The translations under genes and the position numbers were made by a program. From Zygnema cylindricum (lineage: Eukaryota; Streptophyta; Zygnematophyceae; Zygnematales; Zygnemataceae), in the NCBI GenBank assembly GCA_037447655.1, contig JBBHKE010000886.1:129501-193500 (forward strand): a DNA stretch of 64,000 bases. The letters are read 5' to 3'. Below are positions 37,075-50,265 of this stretch, in pieces. A model generated the notes under the pieces. That model searched no databases, had not been told where the DNA came from, and was given only the letters and a program-made list of their open reading frames with translations. Numbering within the stretch: position 1 is the stretch's first letter; every line of letters begins with the position of its first letter.

Positions 37075-37235
37075 TGTATCCTATACGTACATCGTCGGAA
37101 TATATGCATAAGCGACAGATTTGTCTTGTCGCGTTCACCTCGGTTTTTTTTTATATGTACATCGTTGGAATATATGAACAGGCGACGGATTTGTCACGTC
37201 ACTCACCACATGTGCTATACATATTTTTCTAACAT
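37075..37235 (+). repeat. Tandem ~60-bp repeats (GCGAC..TTTGTC..GTCGC), left array
   Basis: About three units of TATATGTACATCGTTGGAAT, ATGCATAAGCGACRGATTTG and CGTCGCGTTCACCTCGG lie just before the acidic ORF copy A. GCGAC and GTCGC face each other in each unit, giving a small imperfect hairpin. Confidence 0.75.
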
Positions 37236-37372
37236 AAACATGTGTACAAATGTTTGAAAAACCTATAGGTTGCAAGCGGTCCTCGTTTTTAGGTCACTAT
37301 GACATATCTCATTGCCTCTTCCGTTGGCGTTTACTCTCTCACCCTTTTTTCACTCTAGTGTGACACGTTATC

Positions 37373-38926
37373 ATGAAAGGTGGTAAGCGGCCAACCAAGC
37401 GGCCAAACAAGCGGCCAACCAAGCCGCCAACCAAACGGCTACTGCGCTTTCGTTTCCCCCCCTTACCACCTAACCCTAACCAATTACAAGAGGATAGAAG
37501 ACAAACGGAAGAGATACCAAGGGAGGAGGGAGAAAGGGCTAATTTACCGAGGGTAGAGGTATTGCCGGAAGAGGTAGAGAGAGATAAAGAGGCGGCGAAT
37601 GAGAGAGTTAGGGTAAGGATGACGGCGGAGGAGTTGGCAAGGGAAAGGGGGGCATCGGAGGTCCTACAAATTCAATGGGAACCACCGTTGGATGCACGAC
37701 AACAAAGGGAGGCCTCCGTGGAGGTAGGGAGGGGAAAAAAGTCTTCTGTAGAGGTACAAAGGGAAGGGAACGAGGAGGATGTGGTTGGGAGGGAAAAAGA
37801 GTCTTCGGCAGAGGTAGAAAGAAAAGAGAGGAGGCGGATGACGTAGGGAGGGAAAGAGAGGAATTGGTTGAGGAACCCAAGGAACGACCATTACCGAAGG
37901 AGGAAATAGATGGAGAAAATACGGCGGTTGAGGTGAGTAGGGAGGAAGATGTAGAAAGTGAGGGTGAAAAAAAAAGAGGGCATGCAATGAGGTAGAGGAG
38001 GAGGAGGATACATTGGGAAAAGAAGTAGGGGAGGAAAAAGAAATGGTTGAGGAAAGAGGGGAGGATGAGGAGGTATTGAGAGAAGAAAGAGGGGGGGATG
38101 AGGCGGTATCGAGAGTGGAAGGAGGGGAGGAAGAGAAAATGGATGAGGAAGGCAAGGAGAGAGAATCACAGGGTAGGTTAGAGAGGAGAAGGGAAATAGC
38201 GAAAGGGAAGGCTAAAGTTGAGGAGACTAGCGACGAGGATTACACGCCGTCCGCATCCCACACTGACGAAAGCATTGTGGATGGTGACGAACCGAGCGAG
38301 GAGGTGCATGTCTCGGAGGAGGTTCTACACTCCGACATTCCGGTCACCGAATTCGAGGGTGACCCGCCAACCGAAGACCAGCAAAGTGAGGAGAGTGAGG
38401 AAAGAAAAAGAGGGGATGAGTATGAAAGCAATGAGGAGGTCCTTTTTAGTCCCTCTTCACCGAATTCGGAGCAAGCACTTGTAATTGCTCCTCAATATCC
38501 TCAACCACATTATCACGTTGAGGAAGCTGTTTAGTTATTTCCTCCTCTGACGAGTGAGGAGGCTTCGACGGTTTTCGGCCAAGGGCGTAGCATTTCATTC
38601 CGGTCGTGTAGTGGCCCGAGCATTAGAGGTATGGAGAACCCCGCCCCCTCCACCCGAGGAGGAATCCCGTACTGGAAGTGCTCGACATCCCTCTAGATGT
38701 CCCCGCACACCCCACATGGCTCTTCATCGCCCACAATAGCCGCGGCTCAACATTTGCCCAAATCCGACAATTCAACCCCCGAGACCCACGATTTGCATGG
38801 ATTAGGCGTCGACGCGACGGGTATGTCATTGATGTATCCCAATTGCTGAGGCACTATCATCCGTGGGACCCCCGTTTTTATACCATTCTCCGTTATGCAC
38901 GATCAACTCCCGCGTTACAAGCGCTC
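37373..38926 (+). pseudogene. Acidic transposon-associated ORF of unknown function, copy A (frameshifted, truncated)
   Basis: It starts at ATG 37373 with a basic repeat (KRPTKRPNKRPTKPPTKR), then a long Glu/Arg/Lys-rich region. Frameshifts near 37840 and 37990 break the frame. The frame ending at 38534 includes RRREIAKGKAKVEETSDEDY, FEGDPPTEDQQSEESEE and VLFSPSSPNSE. After further breaks comes a conserved Trp-rich C-terminal segment (AHPTWLFIAHNSRG, FAQIRQFNPRDPRFAW, LLRHYHPWDPRFY, LRYARSTPALQAL). A copia LTR cuts it off at 38926. No known domain was recognised. It probably encoded an accessory protein of the surrounding transposon, by position only. Confidence 0.6.
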
Positions 38927-39670
38927 TGTTGAAATTACTAGATTTATAGAGACTTTTTTAGGTCTAAATAGATCAGTATAAAAGGAAAAGAAAAGGGCGG
39001 ACAGCCTGCCTCCACCTCCTCTCTCTAGCCACCATACTTGTTGTAGTCACCGAAAGATAGAGAGGGTGGATGAGCCATGGCCGCCTTAGTTCAACAAGTA
39101 AGACTAAAGAGTGACTTATGTCACTCTCAACAAAAGGTTGAGTCGGGCAGGACTCGAACCTCCGACCGACAAAGCGTGGCATAGCCGTCAGCTCTAACTG
39201 ATATGTCGTAGGAGTTCGATACATTACACAGGGTTTGATATTTATTTAAGCATGGTTTTTAAGAACTAGTCCGATTAACGGAATTACAGATAGCGAACAT
39301 AAAACTCGTGTAAAATATAATTGCACACGTCATGCACGAAACAAATGAATCAGACATTTGTTTTGACGGCTGACATGAAAAACCGATATGGATCCGACAG
39401 CGCGTACTGACGTTGAGATCCCAGAATGACCATTTTGGCCGTTTTTAGGCGTGGCATGACTTGGCGCCACGTGGCTGGATAACATTGGAACGCGGAAATC
39501 CCAGGGAGCATAAGGACGAATCATATGGAGACAGGCGTCCACTCAATGGCCTTGCCGTACAGAGGCCGTACAAAAAGTACATCGGCCGTAGTACCTTTAT
39601 GTACTTTACTGTCGTGTGATTGGTTCGTACTTCAGTAGATAAGGGTTGTGAAAGGGGTTTAGGACTTAGG
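38927..39670 (+). mobile_element. Ty1/copia LTR 1 (plus orientation)
   Basis: Starts TGTTGAAATTACTAG. It aligns with the LTR at 41975 through TTTTTAGGTCTAAAT, ATACTTGTTGTAGTCACCG, GACTAAAGAGTGACTTATG and ACAAAAGGTTGAGTC, and with minus copies through GCCGTACAAAAAGTACATCGG. The 3' end near GGACTTAGG is approximate. It is inserted in the acidic ORF copy A. Confidence 0.75.
39131..39215 (-). repeat. tRNA-like segment inside copia LTR 1
   Basis: The minus strand reads GACATATCAGTTAGAGCTGA (A-box-like) and GGAGGTTCGAGTCCTGCC, containing a consensus B box GGTTCGAGTCC. Related segments occur in the other LTRs at about 42170-42255, 43432-43500, 50889-50965 and 52325-52400, always antisense to the LTR. 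Acceptor-stem pairing is poor, so this is not called as a tRNA gene. Confidence 0.55.
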
Positions 39671-41974
39671 AAAATTTGGTAGATAGCCACCTCTATCTTA
39701 GAGAGTTTTGTATAACATCGACATTTTTGCCGGATCATAACTTATCGGCTGGTTTGCCGTTTTCAGTGATTCTTTTTGCTATGGACTTAGGGGAGTCCAA
39801 GCTACATATGGGTGCAGTCAAAATGTCAGTTTGCCCTCTTAGGAAGCAGTGGTTCTGGCTTGAATTGGGTTGGTTAAAAGCTATCTAGAGGCTTCTTGAA
39901 TTCTGTAGTCTAATGGAGGACATAGAATTCCAGGTTATGGGCCCACCCTCTAGGGTGCCCACCTTCAATGGATCACGATTCATCTATTGGGAAGCCATGA
40001 TGATGGGGGCTTTGTGCGAAAAACGATACTGGGGTATTGTCAGTGTACAAGTGAAACGTCCACCCCATGGAACTCCACAAAAGTTTGGTGGAATAAGGTT
40101 TGTTGCAATAACCTCTACTGCAGCAAAGGAGGTAGATGATTGGGACGAGAGTGTGTCCGAAAATAGGAAAGAAAAGGAGACACCTCTTACTCCAATTGCT
40201 CATATTACCACGACACCTAAAGCCGCAACCGTGAAGACCGCGGAGATCGAGACCCAAAGGTGGGAAGACATCAACATGGCTGCCAAAAACTTCATTCTAA
40301 GACACCTTACTCAAGCTTTAGCAACCCCCCACCTTCAGATTTACAAGGCCGAGGAGTTGGAGGTGAGTTTGGTGGAAATCTATAAAGTTGGTACTATTTA
40401 AGAGCTCCTGTTGGCCGAACAAAAGTTGGGGAACTACACTTATAAAGGGAAAAAGATGTTAGACTATTGTAATGATCTCTCTTGTTTGTATATGGAAATG
40501 GAGAGTGCGGCGTGGAAAGGTACAATGAAGATGAAAGTTAACACTCTCATCATGAATTTACTCGACGAGAATGAAAACATAGTGTACCGAGTACAGGAAA
40601 TGACTGAGAGTTCATGGAAGTGGAACATAATGGTCTGGATAATACTTGTGCAGGAAAACTTAATTAAGATTAGGAGGGAAAGAGCATCTAAGCTCTAGCT
40701 GCAGGAGGAAACCGATGGGGGAAGGATCTGAAGAAACCATTCAAAGAAGAGGGAGATCAGTTTGGAGGATTGAGGCCCCCAAAGGATCTTTTTCACTTTT
40801 GCAAAAAGTGGGGACACTTCATAGTGGATTGTGTCAAGCTGTTAGTGTTGAGGCTCGAAGAAAACAGTGGAGGGGGTCCTTCCGTAGGGAAGAAGAAGAC
40901 ACTTGTGGTCACAAAAGTGAGAGGAGAGACCAAGGACAAGTCCTCTGAGGAAGAGGATGGGGAGATTCTTCTTGACGAGAGTCTGGAAGAGATGGAGATC
41001 CCCAGGAAACAAAAGTATGCTCTCGCAACGATTCGGGAAGCTCCACAAGAGGATGGATTATCGACTTAGGTGCATCTATGCATATGTGTCGTGATAAGCA
41101 TTTCTTTAATAGGCTAAGAAAAATCCCTACTGTAGAGATAGAATATGGGGATAAAGAGTGGTAACAAGAGATCTAGTGGGGTCGGTAGATCTGAAAGTCT
41201 TGGTGGAGGGAAAGACTTTTATACACACCTTTTAGATGTACTCTACATTCCTCAGCTGATCAAATATCTTGTCTCAATGTCTGTGTTAGATGACAAAGAG
41301 TTTGATACCTTCACGAGAAAGGGAGTCTTTACAGCTAAGTATGGGGATGAAGTCTACTTCACGGCAGATAAGGGTAGCCAAGGAATGTTTAGGCTTAACC
41401 TGAGTAATAAAAAGAAGAATGCTTACTATGTTGGTGTTCCAAAGTTGATGATTTGGCATACGCGGTTGGGACATGTGCATTTGGATAGGTTGAGGGAAAT
41501 GAAAAGCAAGGGGTAGTAGAAGGCATTCATTTTGGGGATAATTAAATAATGGATGGTTGTAGTGGCTATGCTCAAGGTAAGGCTCACAGATTTTGCTTTC
41601 CCAAAGCCGCCACATATAGAGGTGAGAAAGTACTAGATCTGGTCCACACAGATATCTGCGGACCTGCAAAAGTACCTTCGGTTGGAGGAAAGAGGTTTAT
41701 GTTGACAATAACCAATGACTGGTCTAGATACTCTAGAGTCTACTTCCTAAAAACAAAGTATGAAACATTCACTTACTTCAAAGATTATAAACCCTGGAGT
41801 GAGAAGTTGCATGGAAATCCTATTAAAAAAATAAGATTTGATTATGGGGGGAAATATACCTCTAACCAGTTTGAGGAATACTTGAGAGATTAGGGAGTAT
41901 AGCACCAGAAAACCGTACCATATAACCCGAAAAAAAATAGGGTAGCTGAGAGATTGCACCGAACACTAGGAGAT
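39671..41974 (+). mobile_element. Ty1/copia retrotransposon 1, gag to integrase, decayed
   Basis: Gag opens at ATG 39913 (VMGPPSRVPTFNG) and is broken by stops near 40400 and 40697. A zinc knuckle (HFCKKWGHFIVDC) is at about 40795. A protease-like IDLGASMHMC is at about 41059. The GAG-pre-integrase (KLMIWHTRLGHVHLDRL, 41440-41500) and integrase core (LVHTDICGPAKVPS; DWSRYSRVYFLK) follow. The internal region stops at 41974, where another LTR begins; reverse transcriptase is missing. Several nonsense codons show it is dead. Confidence 0.85.
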
Positions 41975-42690
41975 TGTTGAAAATAAGTATTTTCTAGGTC
42001 TAAATTAGATAAAAAGTGAAAAGAGCGGAAACAATCAGTCTCCACCTCTCTCTCTCCATCCCCCATACTTGTTATAGTCACTGAAGGAGAGAGAGAGAGT
42101 AGTGGAGCCATGGCTGCCTCAGCTCCACTTGTGCAGGACTAAAGAGTGACCTAAGTCACTCTCAACAAAAGGTTGAGTCCGGCTGGACTCGAACCCTCGA
42201 CTGGTTGTGTATGGTGTAGCCGTTAGCTTTAACGGGTCTGTCGTAAAAGTTCGCTAGAGTATATAGGGTTTGATAAATACTTAAACAGCGTTACGCTAGT
42301 TATTCCGATTAAGGGAAATACAGACATAAGTACATGGAGCGGATTAAATACAGTACGAATATGATTCCGTACGAAACAAATGAATCGAACATTTGTTTTG
42401 ACAGTTGAGATCAAATACGAAATTCTATCCGACGACGCACGTCATCGCCGCAATCCCAGAATGGTCACTTTGACATTTAGTGACGTGGCATGACCTGACA
42501 CCACATGGAGAGATAACATTCGGTCACGAGAATTTTGAGGAACGTACGGGCGAGTGAAAAGTGGACACGCGTACGCTTTATAGCCTTGTCGTACATAGGC
42601 CGTACAAAAGGTACATCGGCAATAGTACTTTATGGTACGATATAGTATTGTGATTGGTCGGTACTTCAGTAGATATGAGTTATTAGAGGG
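41975..42690 (+). mobile_element. Ty1/copia LTR 2 (plus orientation)
   Basis: Starts TGTTGAAAATAAG and carries the shared blocks CATACTTGTTATAGTCACTG, GAGTGACCTAAGTCACTC and CGTACAAAAGGTACATCGG. It abuts an antisense leader at about 42690, so its 3' end is probably lost. Confidence 0.7.
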
Positions 42691-43710
42691 AATCAGTGAA
42701 ACTCTGAGACCTCCATAAGTCTTCAGAGTGGACAGCTTCCAAGAAGCCTCTAAGATAACCCTGACCCCTTTGTGTTTCAGCAAAAGTAACTGCCATCGTG
42801 ACAAACAAATACTCTAACCAACTTCACCCCTGTAAAGACAAGACTCCCCTGAGTCGATAGCAAAAAGAATCTCTGAATTTGCTCCCCTGAGTTGTAAGTT
42901 ATGGAGGGTCAAAGTTGACCTTTTATACAGAAGCTCTCTAGGAGAGAGGGTCCTATCTTCTAATTTTTCTAAGTCCTATCTCTCTCACAGACTCTATCTA
43001 CTGATGTACGGAACCGGTGTACTTTATGTACGGACACTGTACGACATGGCATAAATGTCCACACGTGGTATGTCCGGATTCGCTCCTTTAATCCTCGGAG
43101 ATGCCGCGCTCCAATGTTACATCGCCACGTGTCATCCGATGTGGCGATGCCCACAAATCGCCGAATTCTTCTTCCGCGATCTCGGCGCTAATTCCGGCCT
43201 GCCGATTAAACTCGTATTCGATCGTAGCCGTAATAAATACATGCGCGGTATTTGTTTCGCTTACGAAATCAATGCGCGGTATTGATTCTTTATCCGTTCC
43301 ACAATTTGTACTTTTACATACCAGATCTATGTATACCGTTAACAATTATAGTTAAATGATTTATCCTACGAATTAATGTTTAATTAATTATCGTACTATA
43401 TATTGCGTAAGACTACTTCTAGACTTAACGGCTAAGGCTACCGGCTATCTACTATCTGTCGGCCGGCAGGTACTAGGATCAAATCCAGTGGCCGGCATAT
43501 AACTTTTAGTAAATAATCTCCTCCCTAACTAGTATAAATTTCTGGTAAACCTCAGGATAGCCTAGGTAGCCATGGCTTTAGCTTCCTCTCCAATTTCTTA
43601 GTGACTGCGACAAGTTTGAGAGTTTGGAGAGAGAAGTTAGAGGTAGACTGCCTCGGCTTCTTTATTTCTATTCAGACCTAGAAAATACTTTAAAACCATT
43701 AATTTCTACA
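42691..43710 (-). mobile_element. Antisense copia leader plus LTR 3 (minus orientation)
   Basis: Reading the minus strand, the LTR begins TGTAGAAATTAATGG at 43710 and runs to about 42966. It is followed by the 5' untranslated leader (GACTCAGGGGAGTCTTGTC, CTTAGAGGCTTCTTGGAAG) down to about 42691. The gag coding region is absent. It is joined tail-to-tail with LTR 2. Confidence 0.65.
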
Positions 43711-46700
43711 ATCAGGACTTAGTAAATTATGGTAGGCAGTCACCTCTCTCTTTGAGAGTTTGTACAAATTGGCATTTTTACTACCTCGTAACTTATCGCC
43801 TGGTTGGGCGTTTTCAGAGATTTTTCTTCCTACCGACTGAAGGGAGTCCAAGCTGCACAGGGGTGCAGTTAGATTGTCTGTTTGTCTGCTTGGGTATCAG
43901 TGGTTTCCATTGAAAGTAAGTTAGTTAATACGTATCCAGAGGTTTTTCATGAATTCTGTAGTCCAATGGAGGACACAGAATTGCACGTTATGGGCCCACC
44001 CTCTAGGGTGCCCATCTTCAATGGATCATGGTTTATCTAATGGGAAGCCATGATGACAAGGGCTTTCTGTGAAAAATGATACTGGGGTATTGTTAGTGGA
44101 CAAGTGAAACGTCCACCTTATTGAACACCACCGGGATTTGGTGGAATAAGGTTTTCTGTAGCAACATCTGCAGCAGCAGAGGAGGCAGATGATGGGGATA
44201 GCAGTGTGTCCGAAAAGGGGAAAGAAAAGGAGACACCTCTTACTGTTATTGCTCCTATTCCCACCACACCTTGAGCGGCGATCGTGAAGACTGTGGAGAC
44301 CGATACTCAAATGTGGGAAGACACCAACATGGCTGCCAAGAACTTCATTCTGAGACACCTCACACAATACTTTGGCAATTCCCCACCTTCACGTTTATAA
44401 GGCCGAGGAGTTGTTGATGAGTTTGATAAAGATCTATAGAGCTAGTAGAATTCAATAGCTCTAGTTGGCTGAGCAAAAGTTGGGAAATTATACTTACAAA
44501 GGGGGAAAGATGTTAAAATACTGTAATGATCTTTCTTGTTTGTATATGGAGATGGAGAGTGTCGGATGGACAGGTACAATGAAGATGAAGGTTAACACTC
44601 TCATCATGAAGTTACCCGACGAGTATGAGAATATAGTGTACAGATTACAAGAAATGACTGAAAGTTCATGGAAGTGGTATTTATGTTCCGCATGATACTT
44701 CTGCAGGAGAACACAATTGAAATCAGGAAAGGAGGAAAGAGCATTCAAGCTCTAGCCGCCAGAGGGGATAGGTGGAAACCGGAGTCGAAAAAACCATTCA
44801 ATGGAGAAAGAGTTCAGCCTGGAGGACCGAGGCCCCCAAAGGGCCTATGTCATTTTTGCAAAAAGCCAGGACACTTTATCGCGGATTGTGTCAAGTTATC
44901 GGAGTTGAGGCTCCAAGAAAACCATGGAGGGGGTTCTTCTAGAAGGAAGAAAAAGGCGCTTTTGGTTACGAAGGTGACAAGAGAGACCGAGGACGAGTCC
45001 TTTGAGGAGGATAGGGAGCTTCTTCTTGTCGAGAGTTTGGAGGAGAAGGAGATCCCTCGGAGATAGAAGTGTGCCCTTGGAACAATTCAAGAAGCTCCAC
45101 AGGAAGGATTGATCATCGACTCAGGTGCATCCATACATATGTGTCGTGACAAGGACCTCTTCATTATGTTAAGGAAAATCCCTACTGTAGAAATAAAGTA
45201 TGGGGATGGGAGAGTGGTCATTATAGATCTAGTGGGATCAGTAGATCTGAAAGTCTTAGTAGAGGGTAAGAATTCTATACTCACTTTCTCATATGTGCTC
45301 TATATTCCTCAACTGAATAAAAATCTTGTCTACACATCTGTGTTAGATGACAAAGAGTTTGATACCTTCAATAGAAAAGGAGTCTTTACAGCTAAGTATG
45401 GGGATGAAGTTTACTTCACTGCAGATAAGGGAAGCCAAAGAAAGTTTAGGCTTAACCTGAGTAATGAAAAGAACAATGCTTACTATGTTGGTGTACCAAA
45501 ATTGATGATTTCGCATAAGCCATTGGGGCATGTGCATTTTGATAGGTTGAGGGAAATGAAAAAACTTGGTGTAGTAAAAGACATTCAGTTCAGTGATAAT
45601 GAAATAGTGAATGATTGTAGTGGCTGTGTCCAAGGTAAAGCTCACAAAGTTCCTTTCCCTAAAGCCGCCACATGTAGGGGAGAAAAGGTACTAGATTTGA
45701 TCCACACAGATATCTTGGGACCAACAACGGTACCTTCAGTTAGTGGGAAGAGGTATATGTTGACAATTACTGATGACTGGTCCAGATATTTTAGAGTCTA
45801 CTTCCTAAAAACCAAGTCTGAAACACCAACTTACTTTAAAGAATATAAAGCCTGGAGTGAGAAGTTGCATGGAACCCCCATTAAAAGAATAAGGAGTGAT
45901 AACAAGGGAGAATATATCTCTAACCAGTTTGAGGAATACTTGAGAGATGAGGGATTCAGCACTTGAAAATTGTACCACATAATTCATAGCAAAATGAAGT
46001 AGTTGAGAGGTTAAATCGAACACAAGGAGATAGTGTAAGCAATATGTTGGCTGACAAGAAAATAGGAAAGAGATTTTGGGCAGAAGCCATGAACTGTGCC
46101 AACTATATTAAGAATAGAGTCATTGCCTCAAGAGTCAAAGGTATGACACCATATGAGAGATAGGTTGGAAGGAAACCAGATATCTCTCACCTTAAAGTAT
46201 TAGGTAGCCAAGTTTACAGTCTAGATACAGATAAGAAAAACTGGAAACTTGATGCTAAGGGAAAACCCGGATATTTGTAGGATATGATGAAGATGTCAAA
46301 GGATATAGATTCTATGACTTAGCAAAGCAAGAGATCATTCTGGTCAAACACCTAATTGTCATGGATGAAGGAAAGTCAATTGACCCGTTCAAATATACCA
46401 TAAAGATAAGAATCAAGTCCGAGTCTTAAAGTGAGGAGAACTCTGTTTTTCTTGAAAATAACATGAGTGAGACAGTGATTGCCAATTCAGGGGAAACCGA
46501 AGAAACACGAGAGTTACAAGATACCTCACATATTCCTATGGACTTCGAGGGGACAAAAGTGGAGGAACCAAACTCAACTTCCATGGACAGGGGAGACGAT
46601 AAGACAGTAAAGAGAAACCCAAGACTTCCCTCTATTCCATACTCAAAGTTTGAGGGAGGAAGAGGGAGCACCTAAAGGATATAGGAGAAACAAGCTGCTC

Positions 46701-48122
46701 GTAAGGTAATTAAGCTATTTGTAAAAGAGGCAACAATACACCACAACACGTCACAGTGCACAGCGGAAAACACCAAGGATCTCCCCGTAGCAACAGCAGG
46801 AGCACGTAGAACTCACATACAAGGTTGGGCTTTATTACTTAAAAGAGAGTACAGGGTTGCGCTAGCTGTGTAAGTCTACTTAAGGTGTCCCATTCACTAG
46901 GTCTACTCGCCTATTTAAACTAGCTAATTGCTAGTCAACCTAGTACTATACAGCTGTACACGTGGACCTTTGCGGCCAATCCGAGATCTATCCAAACTTC
47001 CTTCTAGAACTATACAGTTCAATCTACACAATTGCGGCGTTGCTATGCTGCGCTGCTACACCGCTGCGCTACTAGTTGCTATGCCGCTAAGTTGCTATGC
47101 TGCTATGCTGCGCTGGTCTGGAATCGCAGCTGCGCTGCTCTGGAATCGCAACTGCGGTGCTCTGAAATCGCAACTATAGCAGCCTTGCCCTAGCTACTAA
47201 GTACCCAATTCTGTAACCTTGTTACACTATCTCATCCAGATGAGTCTCATTCATACTTAAAGGTAATGAATAGCCCTGAAAAGGACAGATGGATTAGAGC
47301 CATAAATGATAAGATGGCTTCCATCATGGAAGCAAATACTTAGGAGCTAACAGATTGTCCTCCAAACAGAAACATATTGGCTGTAAATAGGTATTTCAAC
47401 TAAAACTGAATTCAGATAATACCATTGAAAGATATAAGGCTCGTTTGGTAGCAAAAGGGCTCACCCAAAAGGAGGGGATTGACTATGAGGAGATGTTTCT
47501 CTTGTTGTTCGGTTCCCATCAGTAAGGATTCTCCTTAGTCTGGCTGCAGCGAAAGACATGGAAATACATCAGATAGACATTAACACCGCCTTTCCTCAAT
47601 GGTGACTTAGAGGAAGAAATCTTCATGCGGCAACCGGAAGGGTTTGTGGAGAATGGGGAAGAGAGAAAAGTCTGTAGGCTCATAAAGTCATTATATGGAC
47701 TTAAGCAGGCTCCTTGTCAGTGGAATAAGAAACTAGATGAGTTTATTAATGATCAAAGATACATTTGGATCAGCTCTGACCATTTTATCTATATGTTTGA
47801 AGATGAGGATGGTGTGATTTTTATTGCAATTTATATGGATAATCTGCTGGTGTTAAATAAGTCTTCGAAAAAGATAAATAAGTTAAAGAAAGATCTTAGA
47901 AGCAGATTTGACGTGAAGGATTTAGGGGAGGCAAGATTTATTTTGGGAATCGAAATGGAAAGAGATAGGGGGAAAAAAATCATTAGACTCACTCAGAAAG
48001 AACTAATAGGAAATATGCTTGAGAAATTTCAGGTGGAGAAAGCAAACTGTTGTACCACTCCCATGGACTTGAAGAAAGTAAGTGATGGGAGTGTAGAAGG
48101 AGTAGGAACTCTATTCTTGAGA
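43711..48122 (+). mobile_element. Ty1/copia retrotransposon 2, gag to reverse transcriptase, decayed
   Basis: Most complete copy. The leader starts at about 43711 with no full 5' LTR. Gag runs from about 43968, with stops, to the zinc knuckle HFCKKPGHFIADC at about 44850. Protease motif IIDSGASIHMC is at 45112. A long open stretch, 45109-45966, covers GAG-pre-integrase (KPLGHVHFDRLREM) and integrase (DLIHTDILGPTTV; DDWSRYFRVYFLK; EKLHGTPIKRIRSDNKGEY). The integrase end and RT follow in broken frames. A clear RT segment, 47625-48122, has SLYGLKQAPCQWNKKL and IAIYMDNLLVL (YMDN in place of the usual YVDD-type box), then GEARFILGIEMERD. RNase H and the 3' LTR are missing: the element stops where the opposite-strand copy begins. 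Confidence 0.87.
46720..47226. mobile_element. Solo-LTR-like insertion inside copia element 2 (507 bp)
   Basis: It begins TGTAAAAGAGG and ends CCTTGTTACA (TG..CA termini), flanked by CTATT (46715-46719) and CTATC (47227-47231), a 5-bp duplication with one mismatch. Copia coding similarity resumes on the right (MNSPEKDRWIRAINDKM). Its interior holds GCTATGCTGCGCTG repeats. It is unrelated to the surrounding LTRs. Confidence 0.65.
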
Positions 48123-50265
48123 TAATTTGCACAGTTCATTGCTTCCGCCTAAAACTTCTTTCCTATCTTCTTATCTGACAGCATACTCCTAGCACTATCA
48201 CTCAGTGTTCTATTTAATCTTTCAGCTACACCATTCTGCTCAGGATTTTCAAGAACTGTCTTTTGGTGTTGCACTCAATCTTCTCTCACAAAATCCTCAA
48301 ACTGGTTAGAGGTATACTCTCCACCATTGTCACTCCTTCCTCTCTTGATTGAGGTTTCCTGGAGTTTTTCACTCCATGCTTTATATTGTTTAAAACATTC
48401 TTGAGCCTCTGACTTATTTTTCAAAAATTACACCATGCAATACCGAGACTAATCATCGGTGATAGTCATCATAAATCTCTTCCCCCCGGGTGATGGCACT
48501 CTGGCCAGCCCCCAAATATCTGTGTGTACTAAATCTAGAATCTTACTCCCTTATAGGTGGCAGTTTTTGGGAAGGGTAACCCGTGAGCTTTACCTTGAGC
48601 ACATCCACTACAATCACTTAGATTCTCACTTTTACCGAACTTAATCCCTTCCACTACTCCCATCTTTTACATCTCTCCTAACTTATCTAGATTAACATTC
48701 CCAAGCCTCTTATGCCACAACATTATATCATGAACACCAACATAATAAAGTTTCTTCTTTTCATTGTTTAAAATCAGCCTAAATATCCCTTAGCTACCAT
48801 TTTCAGCAGTGAAATAAACTTCCTCCTCAAAACAGTAAAGACTTTTTTCCTAATGCTAGTATCAAAACCCTTATCATCTAATACAGACGTAGAGATGAGG
48901 TTTTTGTTCAGCTCCGGCATAAACAATACATCGGAGAATGTAACTATAAATGTCTTTCCTTCTACTAACACTTTTAGATCTACCGATCCTACAAGAGTAG
49001 TAGCGACTATCCTCCCATCTCTCTAACTTTTTCTCTACAATGGGAATCTTTCTTATCTTAGTGAACAGGTGTTTATCTTTACACATGTGCATGGATGCAC
49101 GTGAGTCTATAATTGAGCCTGCTTCACCTTTCAATCCACCGAAAGCACATTTCTGCTTTTGGGAATTTCGACCTCGTTTTTCGCTTCCAACTCCTGCTCC
49201 AATAGGAGTTCATTGTCCTCGTCCTTGAATTCCGCCTCATATACCTGTGTCACAAGGGCCTTTTTTTTTCCTCTCGAGGGTCCACCGGTCTGCCCCTCCA
49301 TTAAAAGCAGCTCAGTTAACTTAGTGCATTCATCCATATAGTGCCCGGGTGGGTTACAAAAATGGCACAAACCCTTGGGAGTCTTTGGTCCGAACTCCTC
49401 GGTCTGATTTTTTTGCCCCTCCCTTCGATAATTTCTAACCCGTTTTCTGGAATCATTGTTTCTCCAATCTGTCCCAGCTGCCAAAGCTTGCCAATTCTTT
49501 CCTCCCCTTCGGATCTCAATTGTATTCTCCCGAACGAGAATCATCCCTACCACTGAATTCCAAATCCACCTTGAGTTCGCCAAGTCCTGCACACGCTTGA
49601 CTATGTTTTTGAACTCATCGGGTAACTTCATCAATAAAGAGTTAACCTTTTCCTTTTCACTAAATACATTTCCAGCACTCTCTGGTTCCATGAAAAGTGT
49701 AGCAAGCTCATTGCAAAAATCCAACATCTTCCCCCGTTTGTATACATCCTCTTTAATTTTCTGATCAGCCAATTGTTGTTGCTAAATTGTACCACTTCGG
49801 TATATCTCTATGAGAGCCACCCAAAGATCGGTTGCTCTCTCTACTGAAATTCTATGGGCTCCATTGCCACACAAAATGCGCAGATGAAAAGAAGCTAATC
49901 TAGATAGTGCCGACTCCAAGTTTGTATAAACCCAAATGCTTGACCCCTTGACAATCAAAACCCCATTAAAGATTCATCCATGTGAAATAAGACATTTTGT
50001 GTGCTCAGTTCCACCACAGAATGCAAAGTTAGAATATGTGATTTGGATACATTCACCCATTTTGAATTTCCCTTAGAAATACAGCCACCAAGGCAAGCAA
50101 AAACTCTGACCGACTACACCCTTTTGTAGCCTGGACTCCATTCAGTCCGCAGCATAAAGAATCATTGAAAATGGCCAAGTAAATTAATTGTTATGGCTGA
50201 CCAAAGTTTACCTTTTATACAAGATGCTCTCTGGGAGAGGCTGCTACTTACCCAAAATATTCTAA
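48123..50265 (-). mobile_element. Ty1/copia retrotransposon 4, gag to integrase, minus strand, decayed
   Basis: On the minus strand gag runs from about 50040 (ASFHLRILCGNGAHRI; ERATDLWVALIEIYR). It continues in the open frame 49772-49131 (FCNELATLFMEPES; LCHFCNPPGHYMDEC zinc knuckle) into protease (SIIDSRASMHMCKDK), then GAG-pre-integrase and integrase in broken frames to 48123. The leader lies at about 50060-50265. Gag differs clearly from copies 1 and 2, so this is a related but separate subfamily. It meets element 2 head-on at 48122/48123. Confidence 0.8.

Noticed and set aside
37075-37235. CRISPR-like array
   Set aside because: The units are near-identical throughout without unique spacers, in a clearly intron-bearing eukaryotic genome.
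39140-39230. Possible tRNA gene on the minus strand
   Set aside because: The B box is good but the acceptor stem does not pair and the segment repeats in every LTR, so it is an LTR component.
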